DNA from: Sistotremastrum niveocremeum HHB9708
Taxonomy: Eukaryota > Basidiomycota > Agaricomycetes > Sistotremastrales > Sistotremastraceae
Assembly: GCA_001630475.1 (NCBI GenBank)
Contig: KV419419.1
Coordinates: 70,761-94,537 of the forward strand
Direction of reading: 5' to 3'
DNA length: 23,777 nt
Below the pieces are notes generated by a model. It was given only the letters and a program-made list of their open reading frames with translations. It was not told the origin of the DNA and made no database searches. Every line of letters begins with the position of its first letter. Position 1 is the stretch's first letter. Made by a program: the position numbers and the translations under genes. Positions 1 through 8,217 of the stretch are shown one piece after another.

Positions 1-119
1 CGAACTCTGAAGAGATACTCTACATGACCTGAGAAAGGTTGATCACACCATTAGCGCCTTCAGCCCCTGACCAGCCAAAAGCTATTTTTCGGACACGCTT
101 GAACGACCTGACAACTTCG

Positions 120-1341
120 ATGGGGGTTACTCTCCCGCTTGAGCTATGGGCTCAGATCCTGAGAGAAGCGTGTAGACCTCTCAGCGAAGATTTCTTGATT
201 AGGCATAGACAATTTGAGGCCTGGTGAATGATATTCTCAATGCCTTGTGTTAGACAACTCCTGATATATAGCTTTCAGTTCCGATACACTCGGTGAAGGC
301 CCCTCGCGAACCCCAGATCTTGTCATTAGCACACGAAAGGCGGTGATGCTTACCTGTTATAATTTGTCCATTATCTGTCGATCCTTCCTCTACGACTCTA
401 TCGAGATCTCTCACCCTCATCCTTCACCTCAATTTTTTCAACGCCTCTTCGTGCTATTGAGCCGCCCGCTCGCCGTTCGTGGCTTCTTCCCCTCCTCGAC
501 CGCCAAACTTGAAGACGCCGATCGCGTCTATGGAGCACTGGTTCACGGGATATATATCCCGGGCAGAATTTCTAACGCGGCCTTCAAAGCGTTCCAGAGC
601 GTCTTGGACGTGTGTCCGAATCTCACTTGCCTTCGGTGCGATCTCGAACTCACCAAGGACTCGGGTCAATGGTTCGAGGTAGGAAACGCAGTTGTGAGGT
701 TACAACACCTTCGTTATCTTTCCATTCGTTTAAGAACATTCTATCGCGAGGACCCACCGTTGAAGATAATCTATACGCCTATCGTCCTTCCTAAGTTGGA
801 ATACCTGGCATGTTTCAATGTTCCAAATTTCCCCATGGATCATTGGCATTTTCCAGCTTTGCGACGAGCAAAGTTCAGCTCAACTTCGGAGAGCCTTTCA
901 GTGCTGTCACAGCACGGTCATCAACTCACATCCCTCGAGCTCTCCGTCGAACGAGCAATGGAACACTCCCTCGTCGACGTGTGTTCAAACTTGACTTCTG
1001 TCTCCATTATCCTCCATCCCTACTCGACCACCATGCCGAATCTGGCCCATGATCGGCTAAAAAGAATCTCCTTCCCGAGCACTGGGTTGAAAGATCTGGG
1101 TTGTTGTGCGTTCAAATCTATATTGCAATCGACCACCAAGCAGAGCTTTCCGAGCCTGGAGAGAGTGGTTCTGGTTGGACCAGAGACTGGAACTATCACA
1201 GAGGGAATGAAGTTACCTATTTGGTTGCTGGATTCCTTGAATCATTGGATGATTGAAGGGATCCGCCTTGAGTGTCTCCAAGATGTCGGCAAAGACGTTT
1301 GCGGCGAGCTAAAAGAACGTTGGTATGTTGTTGGTATGTGA
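120..1341 (+). CDS. F-box protein with LRR-like body
   Basis: This is probably a substrate receptor of an SCF-type ubiquitin ligase: the F-box binds Skp1 and the C-terminal repeats bind a target. I model two exons, 120-223 and 279-1341, giving 388 aa. The 55-nt intron (224-278) has a GTGAAT donor and a TTTCAG acceptor and keeps the frame. The start is the ATG at 120; nothing in frame upstream is a usable ATG. The F-box is split by the intron. The first half carries LPLELWAQILREA, and the second half carries a typical F-box end, AVMLTCYNLSIICRSFLYDSI. The rest is leucine-rich with irregular LRR-like units (for example VCPNLTCLRC and LQHLRYLSIRL). The 3' end is uncertain: a GTATGT donor at 1323 and a TTTATAG acceptor ending at 1393 would replace the last residues and end the gene at 1424 (392 aa). 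F-box genes of this style are abundant in mushroom genomes. The target is unknown. Confidence 0.72.
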
Positions 1342-2240
1342 TCATGTCATACGGCGGTCTATTGCTGAGCTGACTATTGACTTCCCTTTATAGCACATTC
1401 ATAGAAGAAACCCTTGAGCCATGAATATTTTTGTCTCTTGGCAGTCGAGTGGCGATAGAATTCGTTGTCGCGACAAGCTCGGAATCGGCTCTCTATTTCC
1501 CAATCATCTAGATCCCACTCGCGGTATCCGGAAAAAGTAATACTAAGCTGGATCGTCGCTTCGTGGAATATCAAAATTCCCGTGATTGGCACAATTGCGG
1601 CTCAAATATACTCCTGTTAGAAGCTGACAAGTTTTTGGTACACGGCCTGCGGAATGGCGTGATCTCACCGATAGGGTTCCTAATTATAAGCCGGTATTCA
1701 CTGCTGTGGGAATGTCCGAGTGGACCAACCTTAGCACTGCTCTAGCGCTGTAGGCGATAAGCGGGGGTATGTACCATTATATAGTAATGTCAATGCCATT
1801 GAGGGTTTTTTTGGGGCGGGAAAGATTTATCTGATATTCAAATCTTGTTGACAGATTCGAAAACTGTATTATTCGATATTAGTGAGAACCCGTCGCGCCG
1901 GTCGTGTGGATTCAAGAGTGAATGTGAGCTGTGCACGCCAGTGTCTGAACGTAAACTGTGTGAATCAGAAATGGTAATATAAGGATATGAAGTCATACAA
2001 CCTGAGAAAGTACGTACTTGACCATCAGTCGGTGTTCCAACCGCTGTTATCATTTGTGCATGACCCCGGTCCCGATGGCAAATTGATCCCGCTAGTTGAC
2101 GCATTTAATGACCGTCTGCCCCCAATTTCTCTCATTAGAAAGATCTGATATTTGAAGCTACGCTAGTTATGTTAATGAGGAGACTTGTGGGCACCACTTA
2201 GCAAAAACACAAACTAGACGTCGAAATGTGCAATGGTCGT
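1342..2240. other. Intergenic, no gene seen
   Basis: About 0.9 kb lies between the F-box gene and the first oxygenase promoter block. Short open frames exist on both strands (up to 88 codons), but none shows a recognisable domain or a consistent splice structure. It probably holds the 3' UTR of the F-box gene and distal regulatory DNA. If the F-box gene uses its alternative last exon, 1394-1424 is coding. Confidence 0.5.
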
Positions 2241-2484
2241 CCAGCATGCCGAAGATGCCGAGCACTGTTCTTCCGGAAGCCGACCTGTCGGGCATCGGAA
2301 GCTTGTTCGGTTCCTTGAAGAAACACGTTTGACAGCACGCCCTTCTTGTAAGTCGCCGAACTTTCCATACCATTGTTACTTACCTACCTTTTACAGGATA
2401 TCTTGCGTTCCACGCCTATCATGATAAAGCTCCCCCAAGTTCCCGTTTCTCCTGCCTCGAGAGCCCCGCCGATCATTCTCAGAA
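2241..2484 (+). promoter_or_regulatory. Promoter of first oxygenase, shared with paralogue
   Basis: This block aligns in order with the region just upstream of the second oxygenase (7961-8217). Shared pieces include repeated ATGCCG units (2246 and 2255), a TTCCG/CGGAA palindrome (CTTCCGGAAG, 2270-2279), and a 20-bp block at 2296-2315 with one mismatch to 8015-8034. A CGCCGAAC core and a TTACTTACCT stretch near 2351-2400 also match. A weak TATA-like GATAAAG lies at about 2423. Order and distance to the ATG are preserved, so these are probably inherited promoter elements. The CGG half-sites resemble binding sites of fungal zinc-cluster regulators, which is inference only. Confidence 0.6.
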
Positions 2485-5400
2485 ATGACCGGTTTAATCA
2501 GTAACCTCACTCACTACGCGGGCTCCAGCATTGTGAGTGCGCCGCCTTGCACCTCATGTGGAGAATATCTAACACTTTGTATAGAACACCGTTATTGATG
2601 GTATCAGCTATTTTTCCGACTTAGCCCACGCCGTACGCTCGCCGTATGAACCACCGAAAGCAGGAGCTAATTATGACGACCTTCATGGGGCTGCTACGAA
2701 AGCAATCGATGATTTCAAAGCCCAGGTATGTTCTATAACTTCCGACGATCTTATCAGTCGTTGACCAAGAGCAGTTGAACAGAGGTCTCCCGATACCAGA
2801 TCTAAAGGGCATCGTTAGTCGCATCCGCTCGCTATGAATGTTTCCGGTTCTGAGTGCTGCGTGAACAGAGAGCCCTGATTGATGCCCTCCGTCACACGAA
2901 TGAGATTGACGATAGAAAAATGCTTGTGAGTCCAACTTGTTATGATCATCCATTGGTATATATTCATAGAGCTTCGACGTAGCTGGAAGAAGTCCTTAAT
3001 TTCATGAGGCAATTGAATGGATCGGATGTTCGCGTTGCGGATCACCTTCTTCAGAAACTGAACGATGAAGCCATCACCCTTCTGTACAACGACCTTTCGC
3101 ATCCGCCTGCCACCTTCATTGGGGATAAAGATGGCTGGCGGTCCCCAGATGGATCAGGCAATAATCTATTAGTCCCTAAGCTCGGGAAAGCTGGTGAACC
3201 GTATGCTCGTAGCGTTCAACAACAACACCCCCTCCCGCCTTCCGTCCTCCCGGACCCTGACCTGTTATTTGATGCCCTACTCAAAAGGGAAAAATTCGAG
3301 CAACATCCCGCCGGGTTATCCAGCCTGATGTTCTCTTGGGCCGCTCTGGTCATTCATACCTGTTTCAGGACCTCTCAAAAAGAGTGGGGCATCAACGAAA
3401 CGTCGTCATACGTCGACCTTTCCCCTCTATACGGGCATAACGAAGCCCTTCAGAAGAAGGTCCGAAAGACAGATGGGAGGGGAAAGTTGCACCCCGACGT
3501 GTTCGCCGAAGATCGCATCTTGTTCCTTCCACCTGCCTCAGCCGTGCTTCTCATACTTTTCAACCGGAATCACAATTTTATCGCCGATAAGCTTCTCGAG
3601 CTTAACGAGAAGGGCACATATAATGCGAACATCGCTAAATTGACGGACAAGCAGAAGGAGGCGCAGGATGATTCGATCTTTAATGTGGCGAGGTTGATCA
3701 ATTGCGGATGGTTTGGGAGTATCGTGTTTAGCGATTATTTGAGTGCGATTCTTGGGTTAGCGAGATATGGGAGTGACTTCTCTTTGAACCCCTTTGACGC
3801 AATTCGTAAAGGCGATCATACATTCGTGGATCGTGGATCGGGTAATGCATGTTCGGTCGAGGTATGTCGTTTAATGATCTTTGTCAGATTACTCATTTAG
3901 TCGTCTCCCAGTTCAATCTGCTCTATAGGGTATAATCTCTTCGGTACTTGATGGTCTTTGGTGCTCATGACTTTGCAGTGGCACGCTACCACTTCCCGCG
4001 CGGATGAAAAATGGACTCAGGAAGCCTTTAAACAAGTTTTTAAGGACCAGCCTTTGAACGAGGCACGCGTCATTTTCCGGCTTCTCCCTATCTTATACTT
4101 ATCCATTGCATAGGTCACTCCCGGCGACTATAAGAACGTCCTCTCACACCTCAAAGATAGTATAGGCCCGGATGTTACCAAGTGGACCTTTGATAAACTG
4201 AAACGAGGCCCGGATGGAAGATTCAAAGATTCTGACCTCGCTCGCATCTTGCAAGACGCGTCAGTATCCTCACGCCTATTCGCTTTCTCTGTTCCCTTGC
4301 TTAAGTTCACATTGGTTCCCAGTACATATGAGCCAGCTGCTGCGTTCAAAGCACGTGGAACCCCTGAGGTCCTCCGTGTTATCGAAGTTATGGGTATTCG
4401 ACAAGCCAGAGCGTGGGGCGTTTGCAGCATGAATGAATTCCGGAAGGTGTGGCATTGTTCTTGCTCAAGCATCACTCTCAGAGAAATCTCATCATATGAC
4501 CCGATAGTTTTTAGGATTGAAGCGTGAGCATTATGACCACTACTACCTTCTGCGATATTGTCTTTACGTTACTGTAGCATTCAAATCCTTCAAAGAATGG
4601 AATCCTCGTCCAGAGATCTATGTGAGCAGGATGTTCCCATTGCGTAGAGCCCCAGACTAATACGATGCTAGGAAGCTGCGGAACAGCTCTACCACAATAT
4701 CGATAATCTGGAACTTTATGTTCGTCTGGCGGTCCAACACGCGTGCTTGCTTGTTGACTTCGCAATCAGGTTGGTCTTCAAGCTGAGGAGGCCAAAGATC
4801 TTGTGCCGGGTGCTGGTCTTTGTCCCGGATTTACGATCTCTCGTGCTATTCTGGCTGGTGAGTCTCGTCCCGGGTGTATGATGTCATCGACCGACAATCG
4901 CTCAGATGCTATTGCCTTAATTCGCGGTGATCGATTCTTCACGACTGATAATACACCTTACAACTTGACCACGTTCGGTTATGCGGATTGCGCTCGTGAT
5001 CTCAAGAATCCTTCGTTCGGCGGTCAACTAGGCAGACGTACGCCATGCTCATGCTCATGTCCTCAGTCGAGTCCTCCCAATCTGACTCGTTACATAGTCT
5101 TCCTCCGAACTCTGCCAAATGAGTACGATAGCAAGAGCACCTATACCTGGTTCCCTCTCTTCACTCCAGAGACTATGCAAAAAGATCTCTCGAATCTTGG
5201 GTCGAAGATTGATTATCACGAATATACATTCGATCGTCCAAAACCTGCTGCGGAGATTATACCGGTTGGGACACATAATCTCGTCAGTAGGATCTTGGCT
5301 GCGCCGAGTAACTATCGCGCTCGATATGCTGAACGTGCGCGTCATATCCTGCCACATGGTAACAATGGGTTAGTCCCTGCCTTTATTTCGTATTACGTTA

Positions 5401-7127
5401 TGCTGACTTCGGTGAGGACAGGTTCTTCATTGCGGACGAACCGACGCGTGGTTTGCGCGAACAACATCATGTACAACATGCTCTGATAGGGAAGCAGCGC
5501 GAGCTTGAAGAGATAGCGAATTACTTTTTAGAGACCACTCTGCTACTGATTGAAGACCGCTCGTTCGGCCTTTCGGGGAACAGAACGAAGAATGTAGATA
5601 TCGTCCGTGGTGTCCTCAACTCGGTTCCTATCTATTGGATCTCCCAGCTCGTGAGTATCAGTCCAATCTTTCATCAAGACAGTGTCATTGACTCTGCTTG
5701 TGATAGGCTCGTCTTCCTCTTAAGACCAAGCAGAATAATCTGGGTATCTATCTCGAAGGTCAGCTATACCACATGTTTTCGGAGATATATTCGTAAGTTA
5801 CTCCAAGCTTACTTTGAAAGTTCGCTGTATCTGACTCTGCTCACAGCTTCGTCTTTGAGGAAGGAGACCCTGCCAAGTACATGCAATCGCTCGAGTCATC
5901 AAAAGAGTATACCCAAAAGCTGGTGGACAGTATCAAGGACGGGATGAGCGGCACCGTAAGGTAGCTTCTCCGGAGCTTCGACGTGGCTGATATAGAAAGC
6001 AGGTCCGAGGCTTCCTAATGAGTGCCGTGTTCTCGCTCGCAAATGGCAAAGGAAACAACGAGAACAACAGATTGGTTACCCAGCTGCGTGCGGTCGGACG
6101 TGACGACGACGAGATAGCGAATAGTATACTTGCTATCGCTGTTGGAGCAAGTGTTCTTCTATCTCAATGTACGTCTTCCTTCTGGGCCGGTTCATTGAAG
6201 GCTAAGAATAGCGAAGCCTTTGTGCATATCATCAATTTCTATCTCGATGATCAACACAAAAAGGAGAAGGAGAGGGTCATCGTTGCGGCTCAAAATGAGT
6301 CGTACAAGGAGCTGGAGGGATATGTTCGTGAAGCTCTCCGTACGTCAGTCTTATCAAACTCTAGCGGCGCCATCTCAATACTTATAGGCATTGATCCTCC
6401 GGTACCTGGTGTCTACCGTATGTCTTACTATCATTATTTCCGTCTTGGCTTACCGTGACGTGTCTTATTAGGTGTCGCTCTGGATACGCTTCCCTTGGAC
6501 CGCCTCGAAGTCCATCGGGGTTCTCGACTCTTTCTCAGTCTTGCGAATGCAGGCCTCGACGTGCGTCTCCCTCCTCATCCAAGCGCTCCCTAGCATTGAA
6601 TACTCTCTTCGCAGTCATCGGTATTCCCGGCCTCCAACGATGTCAATCCGGGCAGAGATGCGGAATCATATCTCATTGGTGATTCTGCGCTGAAGTAAGT
6701 TTCAAACACCTCTCCGTCCCCGTTCATTCAATTGACTGCAATACGTAGCTGCTTGGGGCCCGACTTTGTCTACAAGGTATATCTCATGCTGGCGTACCAA
6801 TACGGCCATTGATAAAAGTTTCGTAGACTGGAGCGCAAATTCTTCGCGCAGTATTCCTCCTCCCGAATGTTCGTCGTGGACCCGGCATCTCCGGCCAGCT
6901 AAACAGGTTCGCTTTACGGCGCCTACTTGACAAGGGGTTAGGTTAACGCAACATCTGTTAGAACGGTTTACGAAGTTAATGGGACGCGTTATTATGAATA
7001 TCTTGATTCGACTCAGAAGCTCACTCCTTGGGCTCAATCAATGATCATTCAGGTTCGTCTCTTTTTGTCTCATTATTATCATTCGTGGCCGGCGCTTATT
7101 TAAGTATACGTGTAGTATGATCAATGA
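2485..7127 (+). CDS. PPO: Psi-producing oxygenase, dioxygenase-P450 fusion (copy 1)
   Basis: Fatty-acid oxygenase of the Ppo/linoleate diol synthase family. An N-terminal heme dioxygenase makes a hydroperoxide from linoleic or oleic acid, and a C-terminal P450 domain may rearrange it. Exons: 2485-2532, 2585-2725, 2775-2813, 2869-2925, 2983-3861, 3912-3929, 3979-4062, 4114-4259, 4323-4446, 4508-4523, 4578-4621, 4672-4719, 4770-4857, 4906-5037, 5098-5368, 5422-5650, 5707-5792, 5847-5955, 6003-6168, 6217-6339, 6388-6417, 6472-6560, 6615-6694, 6749-6776, 6827-6906, 6962-7052, 7116-7127 (1085 aa, normal family length). Seen: distal His220 (VIHTCFRTS), the TSSYVDLSPLYG loop, Tyr393 and proximal His396 (LYRWH), ExxR as EALR (947-950), and heme Cys1017 (ALNCLGPDF). 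Oddities: intron 7 starts with GC, intron 19 ends in AAG, and Thr follows the distal His. Every exon boundary matches copy 2, so it is not a pseudogene by sequence. Product specificity cannot be read from sequence. Confidence 0.9.
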
Positions 7128-7960
7128 TTTTCCTAATTGAGCAGAGCTGAGAGCTCTCACGGTTGCTTCACATCGATTGTAAGGACATTTGGAAACATTT
7201 ACGGAGATGCTGTTGTAATATTACCGCTGATGGGGCAATGATAGAATTGGCCACTGGCATGGGTGGTCTCAGAAGAATGTTTTTAGAAGTTTTGTGTCGT
7301 GCGGTTGTCTCTTGATACCGATCGTAGGCGCTTAGAGTGGACTCACTCGATCTCGCTGTGTTCCATGAAATCAAAGGGCCCATTCATCGTGATGCAACTG
7401 CTATCAGCTCTGGTACCAGGATATCGTGGGCCGGATGCAAGGATCATAGTGCTGAGTATGGTCACCTTGAGGCCATCGTAATTACGCAAACTCCTGAGTC
7501 TTATTGGCCACTGGACAGCACATTGTTATTGTTGTGCCTGAATTGATGATTCTCTGGTCGGTTAGGAATGGAATCATCCGCTCTTGAAGTCGCTTGAATT
7601 CGCAGGTTTCAGGAAACGACCCGTGGCGATCGTGTGTATTGGAGGGTTCTGGACTGCAGTCTTTGGATCTTTGATTCTTTGTGAGGAAGATGTGCGGAGC
7701 TGTGGATATGAAGAACACGAGGTTGAAAGCGCTGATGTCCGTGCGCACCAAACGACAATTGTAGAAGCGCTGTCAACCGTTCAGAGCGCAAGCGGCGGGC
7801 CGAAATATTCCCACTTCACAATTTCCTGCATTTTACCAAATAGAGAATTACGCCCGACATCCGCGAGCATTGTGAAAATTACTGCAGCGTCTGCACGAAA
7901 GATAAAGAGCACCGAAACACGCCGGAGACGGCGATTTCTCGATGGCGAGTAGGTTAGAGA
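7128..7960. other. Intergenic between oxygenase copies
   Basis: About 0.83 kb separates the stop of copy 1 from the promoter block of copy 2. The longest open frame (7584-7952, +) begins at a TTG and has no recognisable domain, and opposite-strand frames overlap it. I see no RNA gene, terminal inverted repeat or gene relic. It probably contains the 3' UTR of copy 1 and upstream regulatory DNA of copy 2. Confidence 0.5.
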
Positions 7961-8217
7961 ACAATGCCGGATGCCGGAGATGCCGAGTATTTTTGGTTCC
8001 GAATTAGCGGAACTCGGAAGGTTGTTCGGTTCCTCTTCTCGATTGCGCACCTTGACAGATCTCTTCTTCTATAACGCGCCGAACCGTCCGAAATAATGTC
8101 ACTTACCTGCCCTTTTCAGCTTATATTGCCTTGCGCGCATATAAAGCCTTCAGTGACATCTCCATCCCGCCCACCCTCTCTTCTCAACGCTCGCCACGTC
8201 TTGAGCGACATCCAGAC
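7961..8217 (+). promoter_or_regulatory. Promoter of second oxygenase, shared with paralogue
   Basis: This is the counterpart of 2241-2484. It has three ATGCCG units (7964, 7971, 7980), the inverted repeat GTTCCG-aattag-CGGAAC (7996-8013), and the 20-bp block CGGAAGGTTGTTCGGTTCCT (8015-8034, one mismatch to copy 1). A GCGCCGAAC core and a TCACTTACCTGCC stretch lie near 8076-8111. A good TATA box (TATAAAG, 8140-8146) sits 78 bp before the ATG, better than in copy 1. This may mean the two copies differ in expression strength, which is inference. Confidence 0.6.

Noticed and set aside
1-119. Upstream extension of the F-box protein to position 39
   Set aside because: That frame begins with a TTG, which is not a usual nuclear start. 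The first in-frame ATG, at 120, directly precedes the F-box motif. An upstream exon outside the window cannot be excluded.
2485-7127. First oxygenase copy as a broken pseudogene
   Set aside because: The reading frame looks shattered, but every break falls at a splice position shared with the second copy. The spliced frame closes to 1086 codons including the stop, with all key residues present.
7584-7952. 122-codon plus-strand frame between the two oxygenases
   Set aside because: It starts at a TTG, matches no known family, and lacks splice or composition support. Overlapping opposite-strand frames are equally open.
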